41,474 nucleotides of DNA from Hyphomicrobiales bacterium (GTDB lineage Bacteria; Pseudomonadota; Alphaproteobacteria; Rhizobiales; Methyloligellaceae), in NCBI GenBank assembly GCA_028280515.1, contig JANQLP010000006.1:1-41474 (forward strand), read 5' to 3'. A model generated the notes under the pieces. It had not been told where the DNA came from. It made no database searches and saw only the letters and a list, made by a program, of their open reading frames with translations. This document shows positions 16,283-25,391 of this stretch, piece after piece; position 1 is the stretch's first letter; every line of letters begins with the position of its first letter. A program made the position numbers and the translations under genes.

Positions 16283-17545
16283 CTAACGTTGCCTCGCCAA
16301 TGCCAGGTGAGCCACAAGCAAACCGGCCAGGCCCGAGGCGATCAATACGGCGATCGGCAGCCCGATCGCCGACCAGCTTTCGTTTCGCCAGAAGATCGCG
16401 GCATAGGCTTCGAGCGCCCACGTGTTCGGCGTCGCCCAACCGAGCGCTTGAATATAGGACGGCATCAGGAAGCGGGGCAACATGCTGCCCCCGATGGCGG
16501 AGACCACGAGGACGAGGATCGTACCGAGTGTATTTGCCTGCTGCATGGTGCGGCACAAGGCCACGAAACCAAGCATCAGTCCCGACGCCGAGACGGCCGC
16601 GGCCAGCGTGACGGCAAACCAGGGCGACAGATGAGCGGGCAGGTTGAGCCCGAACCCAAGCCAGGCGACAAGGAAGATGATCCCCACCTGGGTCGTGCCC
16701 TGCAGAACGAGGTACAGGAATTTGCCGTCGACCACCGGGCGCGCACCCGCGGGACCGGTCGAAATCCTCTCGAGAAGACCGCTCTCGCGCTCCTGCAACA
16801 GAGTCAGACCGCCGGTCAGTGCGGAGTACAGAAGGAACATGATCGCGACGGCGCCGGCGTAGTACGAGATACTGGTCGACACACCGGGTTCCCCAATTCC
16901 GCTGCGGCGCTCGACCAGCCTGTCGAACGGCAGCCTGATCCGGTCGTCGCCTGAATCACCCGATGCCGTTTCGGTTTTTTCGCGCTCTTCAATGTCCCTC
17001 GTCAACGCCTCCAGCGCCGCGTCGAGGCGTGCCTTCTGCGCCGGGTCGAGCGGCAGGAGGTCCGTTGCCACGATCCGCGCGACACCGCCGATCACAACAT
17101 CCGGCAGTTTTCCGAAGTACGACTCCTGGACGATCCCTTCGACAACGGCGACCGCGATTTCGCGGGTCGGGTCGGTGATGAGCACAATCGGCGGTTCGCC
17201 GTCCGAAGACCCCGATGCCAGGGTCCGCTCACCGCCCCTGACGACGATGCCCACGTCCGCGACGCCGCTGCGCACCAGCGCCACAACCTCCTCACTGTTC
17301 CCATCCTGGAGCTCAAGGAGTTCGATCTGCGGGTGTGTTTTGATGCCTTTCAGGAAACGCTCGGACGCGCTGGTGCGTTCCTCATCAAGCACCGCCAGTT
17401 TGATGGCCAGACTGCCGCCCGTCGCACCGGCGAAGATAAGCGCGAAAATCGCAAACACCGCCGCGGGCAGGACAAAGCTCAAAACCAGTGCAGCCGGGTC
17501 CCGGATCAGTCCCAGGACCATCGCCTTGAGGACAGCGGCCCTCAT
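16283..17545 (-). CDS. ABC-2 type exporter permease
   Basis: A 420-residue ABC-2 family membrane subunit. One transmembrane helix lies near residues 15-40. A large extracytoplasmic domain of about 190 residues follows, with charged and degenerate-looking sequence. A cluster of about five helices (about 225-420) then carries the family pattern LLQERESGLLERISTGPAGARP. It pairs with the ATPase whose stop codon overlaps this start by 4 bp, so the two form one exporter. It is placed between crtW and crtE on the same strand. Export of a lipid, pigment or another compound cannot be decided from sequence. The carotenoid setting is suggestive only. Confidence 0.85.
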   Translation of the reverse strand: MRAAVLKAMVLGLIRDPAALVLSFVLPAAVFAIFALIFAGATGGSLAIKLAVLDEERTSASERFLKGIKTHPQIELLELQDGNSEEVVALVRSGVADVGIVVRGGERTLASGSSDGEPPIVLITDPTREIAVAVVEGIVQESYFGKLPDVVIGGVARIVATDLLPLDPAQKARLDAALEALTRDIEEREKTETASGDSGDDRIRLPFDRLVERRSGIGEPGVSTSISYYAGAVAIMFLLYSALTGGLTLLQERESGLLERISTGPAGARPVVDGKFLYLVLQGTTQVGIIFLVAWLGFGLNLPAHLSPWFAVTLAAAVSASGLMLGFVALCRTMQQANTLGTILVLVVSAIGGSMLPRFLMPSYIQALGWATPNTWALEAYAAIFWRNESWSAIGLPIAVLIASGLAGLLVAHLALARQR

Positions 17546-18486
17546 TGCAGGTCGCGCTGCGCGGTCAGATGAGCGAGAAGAGTGTCCAAACCGGGGCGGC
17601 GCATACGTATGTCCTTGACGCTAAATCCGGCATGCATAATCCGATTAACCGCAACCTGCATCGATACCTCGCTCTCCATCACAAGGCCGCGCCACTGGCC
17701 CGTGGAGGGATCATAGCCGAGGTTAAGCGAGGAAAGCACTTTGTCGACCTTCGATTGCGGGGCTGAGGGATCCGCCAGTTGAACAATCAGCTCAAGCGTC
17801 TGGCCGAATTGCTCCGCCACCAGGTGGCCGGGAGTGCCCTCCGCCTTCAGCCGCCCCTCGACGATGACGCCGACCCGGTCGGCAAGCGCATCCGCCTCGT
17901 CCATTTCGTGTGTCGTGAGCAGAACCGCAAGGCCACCATCGCGCAAGGCGATAAGCAGTTCGCGGACGGCGTGCCGGCCCGCCTGGTCGACGCCCACGGT
18001 CGGTTCATCCAGAATCAGCAGGCTCGGTTCATGCATCAGCGCCGCGCCGATATTGAGCCGCCTGCGCATGCCGCCCGACAACACCTCCACCCGGTCTCTC
18101 GCCCGGTCTCCAAGCGCGATACGGTCGAGCATCTCGGTGATGCGCTGTTGCATGCCGCTCGCCGCAACACCCATCAGCCGTCCGATTACATGCAGGTTCT
18201 CGCGCGCATTCAGCTTCTCGTACAGCGCGATGTTCTGCGGAACCACGCCGATGCTGCGCCGCGCCGACGCGTTGACTTCAGGGCGGGCCCCGCCGACCAG
18301 AACCTGGCCGTTGTCGAGATGAATCTGGCCAGTTATGGCCCTGACCAATGTCGATTTCCCGGCACCGTTCGGGCCGAGTAGGACGTAAATCTCTCCACGG
18401 TCCACCGACAGGGCGACATGGTCGAGGACGTGGCGTCGGCCATAGTGAAACGACGCGTCCGCAACTTCCAGGAATGGACCGGTCAT
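17542..18486 (-). CDS. ABC transporter ATP-binding subunit
   Basis: A 314-residue ABC ATPase of the drug/lipid-exporter class. Walker A GPNGAGKST is at residues 38-46. The Q-loop VVPQNIALYEKL, the signature LSGGMRRRL and Walker B LLILDEPTVGVD, followed by the switch region TTHEMDEAD, are all intact. A C-terminal extension of about 80 residues follows the core. The ATG at 18486 is 1 bp past the stop of crtE. The first residues upstream of it in frame are basic and unlike the family. It powers the permease encoded next, with which it overlaps by 4 bp. Confidence 0.92.
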   Translation of the reverse strand: MTGPFLEVADASFHYGRRHVLDHVALSVDRGEIYVLLGPNGAGKSTLVRAITGQIHLDNGQVLVGGARPEVNASARRSIGVVPQNIALYEKLNARENLHVIGRLMGVAASGMQQRITEMLDRIALGDRARDRVEVLSGGMRRRLNIGAALMHEPSLLILDEPTVGVDQAGRHAVRELLIALRDGGLAVLLTTHEMDEADALADRVGVIVEGRLKAEGTPGHLVAEQFGQTLELIVQLADPSAPQSKVDKVLSSLNLGYDPSTGQWRGLVMESEVSMQVAVNRIMHAGFSVKDIRMRRPGLDTLLAHLTAQRDLQ

Positions 18487-18487
18487 T

Positions 18488-19432
18488 TCAGTGTTCCGCC
18501 AGCCTTTGCGCCGGAGCCGACGGCGCCGCCCTCGCCCCGACACGTGAGACCACATAGTCGGACATCCAGTCGACCAGTCCGATCGTGGCATTCTCGCCGA
18601 GAATCTCAGCCAATCCGGAACGCGCCTCGGCTTTCAGTGCGTCTGCCTCCCGCATTGTCCCCTGCACGCCATGCAGGCTGACGGCCGTCGTCCTTTCGAT
18701 GTCCTTGCGCACATCCTTTCCAACCGCCTCCCGCGACGCACAGGCGTCGAGCAGATCGTCGATCAACTGAAACGCGATCCCGAGCTTGGCGCCCGCATCC
18801 GAGAGTTTCTTGAGGTCGGTCTGTTCTGCGTCCGCGGCCATCGCCCCGAACTCCAGGGACAGGCTGAAGAGAACGCCGGTCTTGCGCATGTACAGCCCCT
18901 CCAGCTCTTGCCGGTTTTTGTGTCCGGACTTGATCAGAAGGTCGTCATACTGACCGCCCGTGAGACCCGCATAGCCGATGGCCTCGGCAAGGTTCGCGGC
19001 CATCCTGCTTCGCGTCTCAGGGGTCAATCGCGGCGCGTCCGCGACCAGCTCGAAGGCACGGGCGATCAGGCCGATGGCGCAAAGGATAGCCGTGGACTGA
19101 CCGTAGGCGCGATGGGTGGTTTCGCGGTCGCGGCGGTGAAGCGCATCGTCCATGCAGGGCAGATCATCGAGCACGAGCGAGGCGGCGTGCACCATCTCGA
19201 TGGCACATGCGCTATTCATCGCCACGTCCGGATCGACACCGAGATCGTGGGCCGCGGCGAGAACGAGCAAGGCGCGCACCCGTTTTCCGTTGCCAAGCAG
19301 GCTGAACCGGCCAGCCTCAATAAGCCCCACCGGCGGTTCGGCGGACAAGTGAAGGTCGAGCGCCTTCTCCACCGAAGCCCGCCATGCATCCAGTTGGGCG
19401 TTCATATCAACTGCTTGACTATCCATCACCAT
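18488..19432 (-). CDS. crtE: Geranylgeranyl diphosphate synthase
   Basis: A trans-polyprenyl synthase of about 314 residues. It condenses IPP with allylic diphosphates to make GGPP for carotenoids. The first Asp-rich motif DDLPCMDD (about 89-96) and the second QLIDDLLD (about 223-229) are intact, as is GNGKRVRALL near the N terminus. Placement in the crt cluster favours C20 product, though FPP synthase cannot be excluded by motif alone. The start is uncertain: ATG codons at 19432, 19426 and 19405 are all possible, with no convincing ribosome site. It is divergent from the isomerase gene across a 139-bp gap. Confidence 0.88.
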   Translation of the reverse strand: MVMDSQAVDMNAQLDAWRASVEKALDLHLSAEPPVGLIEAGRFSLLGNGKRVRALLVLAAAHDLGVDPDVAMNSACAIEMVHAASLVLDDLPCMDDALHRRDRETTHRAYGQSTAILCAIGLIARAFELVADAPRLTPETRSRMAANLAEAIGYAGLTGGQYDDLLIKSGHKNRQELEGLYMRKTGVLFSLSLEFGAMAADAEQTDLKKLSDAGAKLGIAFQLIDDLLDACASREAVGKDVRKDIERTTAVSLHGVQGTMREADALKAEARSGLAEILGENATIGLVDWMSDYVVSRVGARAAPSAPAQRLAEH

Positions 19433-19571
19433 TCGAACGTTGATGCACACAGACGGTGCGCAGACATCGGTTCGGGCATGATCCGAAAATGCGCCCCGTG
19501 CGTATACGGTCCTCTATTTCAAATGGACCACTTATTGCGCTTTCACACGGTTACCCGGAACGTCCTTCGAC

Positions 19572-20609
19572 ATGGACCGAACAATCAAGCGAAAAAGCGA
19601 GCATCTGGACATTGTTTTGTCACGAGACGTGTCCAACCGGGAAATCACGACCGGTCTTGAGCGTGTGCGCTTTGAGCATGTCGCGTTGCCCGAGCTCGAT
19701 CTCGACGACATCGACCTGTCGACGGAGTTCCTCGGCCGGCGCCTTGCGGCGCCGTTTCTCATCAGCTCGATGACCGGCGGCCCCGAAGCGGCGGCGGAGA
19801 TCAACAAGGCCATCGCGAAAGCCGCCAACGCGGCCGGTGTCGCATTTGGCATCGGCTCGCAGCGCGTGGCGCTGGAGCACGGCGGCGCGGATGCGGGATT
19901 GGACAGGTCTTTGCGGGCACTCGCCCCCGACGTACCGATCCTGGCCAATTTCGGCGCCGCCCAGCTTCTCGACTGGAAGGACCCGGCGGAAGACGCCCGC
20001 CGCGCCGTCGACATGATCGATGCCGACGGGCTCATCATACATCTCAATCCGCTTCAGGAGGCCGTTCAGGCGGAAGGCGACCGCAAGTGGGCCGGCATCC
20101 GCGCCAGACTGACGGACGTGGTCGCGGCGTCGCAGGTGCCGGTTATCGTCAAGGAGGTTGGCTGTGGAATTTCTGCCGACGTCGCCGGCGCCTTGTGGGA
20201 GACGGGCGTGCGCATAATCGACGTCGCCGGCGCGGGCGGAACGAGCTGGGCGGCGGTGGAGGCGGAGCGGGCGCCGGACAGCGGCCGCCGTGCCGTGGCC
20301 GATGCCTTCCGCGGATGGGGCATTCCCACTGCGAGGTGTATTACATCCGTTCGACAGGCCTGCCCTGAGGCAACAATCATCTCCTCAGGCGGCATTCGCA
20401 CAGGGCTCGACGTCGCGCGGTCGATCCGGCTTGGCGCCGACCTCGCCGGACAGGCCGCCGGCCTCCTGGACGCGGCGCTCGATGGCGCCGAACGGCTCCG
20501 CCGGCACATTGCGATCATGACCGAGCAGTTGCGTGTCGCCTGTTTCTGCAGCGGCAGCCGCAACCTCGCCGAACTGCGCACTGCGAAGTTGCAGGACCCG
20601 GTCAATTGA
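19572..20609 (+). CDS. fni: Type 2 isopentenyl-diphosphate delta-isomerase
   Basis: A 345-residue FMN- and NAD(P)H-dependent isomerase interconverting IPP and DMAPP. Family features include RKSEHLDIVL at the N terminus, APFLISSMTGG near 58-69, a GIGSQR segment near 95, the LNPLQEAVQAEGDR substrate/Mg region near 158-171, and the FMN phosphate-binding VAGAGGTSWAAVE near 218-230. Type 2 isomerases are common in carotenoid clusters of alphaproteobacteria, where they supply DMAPP to CrtE. crtI follows after 28 bp. Confidence 0.95.
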   Translation: MDRTIKRKSEHLDIVLSRDVSNREITTGLERVRFEHVALPELDLDDIDLSTEFLGRRLAAPFLISSMTGGPEAAAEINKAIAKAANAAGVAFGIGSQRVALEHGGADAGLDRSLRALAPDVPILANFGAAQLLDWKDPAEDARRAVDMIDADGLIIHLNPLQEAVQAEGDRKWAGIRARLTDVVAASQVPVIVKEVGCGISADVAGALWETGVRIIDVAGAGGTSWAAVEAERAPDSGRRAVADAFRGWGIPTARCITSVRQACPEATIISSGGIRTGLDVARSIRLGADLAGQAAGLLDAALDGAERLRRHIAIMTEQLRVACFCSGSRNLAELRTAKLQDPVN

Positions 20610-20637
20610 CGCAGGATCGGTCGCGGCAGAGATTCAT

Positions 20638-22197
20638 ATGACAAACGAAACGATCGATGTATCGGACGCGCCGAGCCGTCCGCGCGCCGAACCGTCCGTG
20701 CAGACACCGCATGCCATCGTCATCGGCGCGGGCTTCGGCGGCCTCGCCGCCGCCATCCGGCTTCTGGCCAAAGGCTACCGCGTCACGCTGATCGAGCGGC
20801 TCGACAGGCCGGGCGGACGCGCGCAGGTGTTCGAGCGTGACGGGTTCCGGCACGATGCCGGCCCGACCGTGATCACCGCCCCATTCCTGTTCGAGGAGCT
20901 TTTCGAGCTGATGGGTGTCAGGATGGCGGACCGCCTTCAGCTCATCCCGCTCGACCCCTGGTACCGGTTCCGCTTCGCCGACGGCAGTGAATTCAACTAT
21001 GGCGGCACGGTCGAGGACACGCTGCGCGAGATCCGCCGGATCGAACCGGACGACGCCGACGGATATCTGCGTCTGGTCGAACACTCCCGCGCGATCTACG
21101 ACACCGCGTTCACGGAGCTCGCCGACCAGCCGTTCGACCGCCCCGCCACGATGATGCGGCAGGCGCCGCATCTCGTCAGACTGCGGGCGCATGAGACCGT
21201 CTGGCAGATGGTGTGCAGATATGTGAAGAACCCGAAACTGCGAAGGGCGTTTTCGATCCAGCCCCTGCTGCTCGGCGGCAGCCCGTTCCAGACGACCAGC
21301 ATATACGGCCTGATCCACTTTCTGGAACGGCGCGACGGCGTTCATTTCGCAATGGGCGGAACGGGTGCGGTGGTGCGGGAGCTCGAACGCCTCATTCGCG
21401 ATGGCGGCGGTACGTTGCGGTACGGCGAGACGGTCGGGCAGATCCTGTCAGAAAACGGCGAGGTGCGCGGCGTTGCGCTGGAGAGCGGCGAGCGGCTGAA
21501 CGCGGACATTGTCGTCTCCAATGCCGATCCGATGCACCTGTTCGACCAGATGCTGCCGGCGAAGACACAGCGGCGCAGCGCCCGCGTCAAGCACCGTTTC
21601 GCGCGGCTGTCGCTCGGGCTTTATGTGCTCTATTTCGGAACCGACCGGACGTATCCGGACGTGGCCCATCACACGATCTGGTTCGGCGAGCGCTACAAAG
21701 ACCTGCTCGACGACATCTTCCGCCGCCACAAGCTGACCGAGGATTTCTCGCTCTACGTCCACCGCCCGACGGCGACCGATCCGAGCTTCGCGCCACCGGG
21801 GTGTGACAGCTTCTATGTCCTGTGTCCGGTCCCGCATCTCGCGGCCGAGGTCGACTGGGACGTGGAGGGCCCGAAGCTGCGCGACCGCATTGTCGCGGCG
21901 CTCAATGCCACCCTTCTGCCCGGCCTGCAGGACAGTATCCGCGCCGATTTCTGGATGACGCCGGAAGACTTCCAGACGCGGTATCTGAGCCACATGGGGA
22001 CCGGCTTTTCGCTCGCGCCGCATTTCACCCAGTCGGCCTGGTTCCGCTTTCATAACCGCGCCGAAGGCCCCAAGGGACTGTACCTCGTCGGCGCCGGCAC
22101 ACACCCCGGCGCCGGTATGCCCGGCGTGCTGTGTTCGGCCAAGGTCATCGAACGCCTGATCCCGAAAGCCGTCCCTGCCGATACGCCAGGAGGCTGA
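20638..22197 (+). CDS. crtI: Phytoene desaturase
   Basis: A 519-residue CrtI-type flavoprotein converting phytoene to lycopene. An N-terminal extension of about 22 residues is followed by the FAD motif IVIGAGFGGLAAAIRLLAKG and RPGGRAQVFERDGFRHDAGP. Near the C terminus, LYLVGAGTHPGAGMPGVLCSAK is the classic CrtI signature (split here: LYLVGAGTHPGAG, then MPGVLCSAK). The ATG at 20638 is preferred; a longer frame reaches back into the isomerase gene. It lies on the same strand as fni, 28 bp downstream. An inverted repeat CCGCTA/TAGCGG (22204-22226) follows the stop but has no T-run. Confidence 0.95.
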   Translation: MTNETIDVSDAPSRPRAEPSVQTPHAIVIGAGFGGLAAAIRLLAKGYRVTLIERLDRPGGRAQVFERDGFRHDAGPTVITAPFLFEELFELMGVRMADRLQLIPLDPWYRFRFADGSEFNYGGTVEDTLREIRRIEPDDADGYLRLVEHSRAIYDTAFTELADQPFDRPATMMRQAPHLVRLRAHETVWQMVCRYVKNPKLRRAFSIQPLLLGGSPFQTTSIYGLIHFLERRDGVHFAMGGTGAVVRELERLIRDGGGTLRYGETVGQILSENGEVRGVALESGERLNADIVVSNADPMHLFDQMLPAKTQRRSARVKHRFARLSLGLYVLYFGTDRTYPDVAHHTIWFGERYKDLLDDIFRRHKLTEDFSLYVHRPTATDPSFAPPGCDSFYVLCPVPHLAAEVDWDVEGPKLRDRIVAALNATLLPGLQDSIRADFWMTPEDFQTRYLSHMGTGFSLAPHFTQSAWFRFHNRAEGPKGLYLVGAGTHPGAGMPGVLCSAKVIERLIPKAVPADTPGG

Positions 22198-22284
22198 GCG
22201 TTACCGCTAAACAAAATCCGTAGCGGCACACGCTCTGTCGGGTTAGGACTGCAGGCCAGCCGTCAGCCAAACGGAATTCCCGCA

Positions 22285-23175
22285 ATGATCGGTCGCGCCC
22301 CAGACACGACCCACTCTGATCCGGTTCCCGCGTCATGCATCGTGGGATCGATCACGCATCTGAAAGACGAGAACGCAGGCGCCCATGTGTGCACCGGGTC
22401 CCATGGCGGACGTGTCGTGGCGCAGTGTGCGCTGGCCGCCGGCGTGAACTCCCTGATCTGCCACAATGCCGGGGTCGGCCTTGAGGATGCCGGTATCGAA
22501 GGCCTCGCCGTGCTGGACGCGTTTCACGTGCCGGCCGCCGCGGTCGACCATATGAGCGCGCGGATCGGCGACCCGCACGACATGCTGGCGCGCGGCATCA
22601 TCTCGCACGTCAATAGACGCGCCCGCGATGTCGGGCTTCGCCCGGGTGTTCGGTGCGAGGAGGCGTTCCGCCACCTGCAATCCCACGCACCTGTGCGATG
22701 CGCCACTGGCAGCGAAGAGGTGAAGGTGGAACCTTTCGGCCGGTATCCGGTCTCATCGATTGACCCTGAGTGGCCGGAAACCACCCTACAGGCCGTCGCG
22801 CTCGATTCCGCGTCCTCCATCGGCGAGAGTGACACCGGCAGCATCGTGCTCACGGGATCGCACGGCGGCCTTCCCGGCGGCAGGGATGAGAACGCCATCA
22901 AGGCGCAGGTCCGATTCGCCGTTTTCAACGATGCCGGCGTGGGCATCGACAATGTAGGTATCTCGCGCTTGCTGGTGCTCGACAGGTTGGGCGTTGCGGC
23001 GGCGGCCGTTGACGCATCCTCAGCCCGCATCGGCGACGGCAGGTCGACCTATGAAACCGGCATCCTCTCCCATGTAAACACGCACGCGCGCGAACTCGGC
23101 GCCGTCGCCGGTATGCCGGCGAAGGATCTCCTCCACGCGCTCGCCGGAAGGAACGGGACCGGAAAGATGTCCTAG
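22285..23175 (+). CDS. Uncharacterised protein with two copies of one domain
   Basis: A 296-residue protein that I do not recognise. It is built as a tandem duplication with an offset of about 154 residues. TGSHGG occurs at 37-42 and 190-195. (N)AGVG...GI..L.VLD occurs at 61-78 and 215-233. AAAVD..SARIGD occurs at 84-96 and 239-251, and GI(I/L)SHVN..AR occurs at 104-114 and 259-269. His, Asp and Arg residues are conserved in both copies, which would suit metal or phosphate binding, but no known catalytic motif is matched. There is no signal peptide or membrane segment, so it should be cytoplasmic. It lies 87 bp after crtI on the same strand and could be read from the crt transcript. The next gene encodes an MFS permease 307 bp away. 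No function is proposed. Confidence 0.75.
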   Translation: MIGRAPDTTHSDPVPASCIVGSITHLKDENAGAHVCTGSHGGRVVAQCALAAGVNSLICHNAGVGLEDAGIEGLAVLDAFHVPAAAVDHMSARIGDPHDMLARGIISHVNRRARDVGLRPGVRCEEAFRHLQSHAPVRCATGSEEVKVEPFGRYPVSSIDPEWPETTLQAVALDSASSIGESDTGSIVLTGSHGGLPGGRDENAIKAQVRFAVFNDAGVGIDNVGISRLLVLDRLGVAAAAVDASSARIGDGRSTYETGILSHVNTHARELGAVAGMPAKDLLHALAGRNGTGKMS

Positions 23176-23482
23176 GGGGCATCCTTGTTTTCCGGAACGG
23201 GTGTTTACGCAGCGACGCGCGGTCGAGGAGGATGGCGAAGATGCGCTGCAGGCCCTGTCCGGAGGTCAGCTTTCGGCAGTAATCGGGGCATAGACTGCGA
23301 TCCCACCGATGGTCTGCGTTTGATCCAGCGCGTCCAGTTGTTCAAGCGCAGTGCAAGTTGTGCTTAAGACTTTAGGATTTGCATATTCAAAGGCCATAGC
23401 TTAACGGCAGTGTACTCAATGCGCCGATGCAAGCGTTTGTTTCAGCCGGTATTGACTTCACCTGACGTCAGATTGCCGGACA
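23176..23482. other. Intergenic region, no gene seen
   Basis: No convincing coding frame or RNA gene is seen in these 307 bp. The part from about 23340 to 23470 is AT-richer than its surroundings. A 10-bp palindrome CTGACGTCAG lies at 23462-23471, only 11 bp before the MFS start codon, and could be an operator. TTGACT at 23453 could be a -35 element, but no matching -10 is evident. Confidence 0.5.
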
Positions 23483-24817
23483 ATGACAAATCCAGTGTTG
23501 CCAATGTCCGCTGAACATCCCGGTCGAACAGAAAGTCCCGGTGGAACGACGACGCCGGAATCTGAAAAATGGAACTTCCGCGTTCTGCTCGGCCAGGGGG
23601 TCTGCTTTGAGACCGCCGAAGTGCTCGCCAGTCCGCGCCTTGTCATTCCGTTCCTGTATTTCGCCGTCGGCGCGCCAATCTTCTTTGCCGGCTTGCTTGT
23701 GCCTCTGGTCCAGTTTGCGCGGCTCGTGACCGAGATCGTCGCGGCCCCTGTCCTCACGGCGGCAAGGACCCGGAAGTGGTTCATCATGCTTGCGGCACTT
23801 GCGACCGCGACGGCGCTGACAATCGTCGCGCTGGCCATGCGCGCGGAGTCGACCTTTTTTGTCGTCGCCATCTTCTTGCTGGTCGCGCTTGTCCTGGGGA
23901 CTTTTCGCGGTCTCAACACACTCGCCTACAACGACCTCATAGGCCGGAGCCTGCGGCATCAGGGCCGCAACAGGCTGATGTTCACCCAGACCATGATTGC
24001 CGGTGTGGTCACCATTCTTTTGACGTGGGCCGCGCACCATTTCACGGCCGCGTCGACGCCACTGGACCGGCATCTCGACCTGCTGTGGGGTGGCATCGCG
24101 GTGACGGTCCTGGCCGCGCTTTTCGCCATGACGGTCCGCGAGCCGTTGGCGGACGGAGACGGCGGTTATCAGGAAAGCGCGCAGCGCAATCGGCAGACCA
24201 ATGGACAAGGATACCTTGCGACGTTGCGCGACGGATTAAGCGAGGTCGCGCGTGTGCCGTGGTTCCGGTCCTATGTTGTTGCGCGGTGCCTTTTGGTCTC
24301 GGTGGAACTTGCCATGCCGTTCTATGCCATCCATGCGGCGGCATTGCATTCCCACAAGCAGGTCAGCCTGAGCATCTTTGTGGTCGCGACCGGCATCGCC
24401 GTCGTTATCGGCGGCCCGTTCTGGCAGATCCTGGGCCGGATTTCGGAGCGTTATGTGATGGCGCTGGGTGCGGGGATCACGGCGTGCGCCGGCGTCTGGG
24501 CGCTGACCATCGAGGCCACGCCCGCCTTGCAACACCCCGTTCCCCATGGGCTTGTCGTTGCGCTTGTCGCACTTGGGACGCAAGGCGTGATCGGCGCGCG
24601 TGTGCTTCATCTGGTGAATGCGACGTCTGAAGACAAGCGGCCGTATTACGTCGCCATCAGCAACACAAGCGCCGGCGTCGTCGGAATCCTGTTCGCCTTT
24701 GTGTTCAGCAGCCTGGCGCACCTGCAGGGCGCCGCGTGGCCGCTCTTTGCCATCGTTGGACTGAATGTGCTGGCAGCCTGGTCTTGCATCAGGTTGACGG
24801 AGCCGGCGCGGACCTGA
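23483..24817 (+). CDS. MFS transporter
   Basis: A 444-residue polytopic membrane protein with about twelve hydrophobic segments in two halves, separated by a hydrophilic loop around residues 215-250 (REPLADGDGGYQESAQRNRQ). The organisation is that of the major facilitator superfamily. An N-terminal hydrophilic stretch of about 30 residues precedes the first helix, and an ATG at 23504 is an alternative start. The ribosome site is weak, with a CTGACGTCAG palindrome in that position. Direction of transport and substrate are unknown. No enzyme neighbours give a clear hint, apart from the duplicated-domain protein upstream. Confidence 0.75.
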   Translation: MTNPVLPMSAEHPGRTESPGGTTTPESEKWNFRVLLGQGVCFETAEVLASPRLVIPFLYFAVGAPIFFAGLLVPLVQFARLVTEIVAAPVLTAARTRKWFIMLAALATATALTIVALAMRAESTFFVVAIFLLVALVLGTFRGLNTLAYNDLIGRSLRHQGRNRLMFTQTMIAGVVTILLTWAAHHFTAASTPLDRHLDLLWGGIAVTVLAALFAMTVREPLADGDGGYQESAQRNRQTNGQGYLATLRDGLSEVARVPWFRSYVVARCLLVSVELAMPFYAIHAAALHSHKQVSLSIFVVATGIAVVIGGPFWQILGRISERYVMALGAGITACAGVWALTIEATPALQHPVPHGLVVALVALGTQGVIGARVLHLVNATSEDKRPYYVAISNTSAGVVGILFAFVFSSLAHLQGAAWPLFAIVGLNVLAAWSCIRLTEPART

Positions 24818-24872
24818 ACCGGACCCTCTGCGGCAGATCCGCCTGCCTTTCACAAAAAACCCCTTGCCCGCG

Positions 24873-25391
24873 CTAGCTCCGGTTGGGCGGCGTGACCAGA
24901 ATCCGCTGGCCCTCAAAATCGTAATTGACGACAAGCTCTGGCGCTTTGCCCGAAAAGGGATCATCGAAGAGCGGGAAGATATTGATCGCGGTCCGGCCTT
25001 TCAGCGTCCCGGACGTGGCGTCCACTGCGCCTGAAATCTCGACCCGGGCGATCTTGGCATCGGGGTTGTCGCCATCGGGATAGGAAAAGTCAACCAGGGT
25101 CGCGTGAAACCTCATGGCACTCTCGCCACCCGCCTCGCAGCGCCAAACGCCCTGCATCATGCCGAAAGCCTGATAGCCCTTGATCCCGCCCTGAGCGCTG
25201 TCGGTCATAATTGCAGATCCATTTTCCGCCAACGAAAGAAGCGTGCGTCCGGTGACCCCTTTATCAACACCGGAGGTGTCGACCTTTTTCGTCAGATAGG
25301 TTCCCAAAAGCGCGCCGCAGTCAGCGGTTTGCGCGATGGCAGGCGCCGCCGCAAGGCAGCTCACGAGCAACAGGGGCAGGATGCGTTTCAT
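24873..25391 (-). CDS. Small secreted protein of unknown function
   Basis: A 172-residue protein with a clear signal peptide (KR, then ILPLLLVSCLAAAPAIA, cleavage after AIA or AQ near residue 20). Two cysteines lie in the mature part (ADCGALLG and VWRCEAGG), which could form one disulfide. The rest alternates short polar and hydrophobic stretches suggestive of beta structure, with a hydrophilic DGDNPDAK loop. I recognise no family. The ATG at 25391 has a GGAGAG site 5 bp upstream; frame extension beyond it is not signal-like. It is convergent with the MFS gene and stands alone between that gene and the CRISPR array. Confidence 0.7.
   Translation of the reverse strand: MKRILPLLLVSCLAAAPAIAQTADCGALLGTYLTKKVDTSGVDKGVTGRTLLSLAENGSAIMTDSAQGGIKGYQAFGMMQGVWRCEAGGESAMRFHATLVDFSYPDGDNPDAKIARVEISGAVDATSGTLKGRTAINIFPLFDDPFSGKAPELVVNYDFEGQRILVTPPNRS

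Noticed and set aside
22198-22284. Terminator after crtI
   Set aside because: CCGCTA/TAGCGG form a 6-bp hairpin with an 11-nt loop but without a T-tract; read-through into the next gene remains possible.
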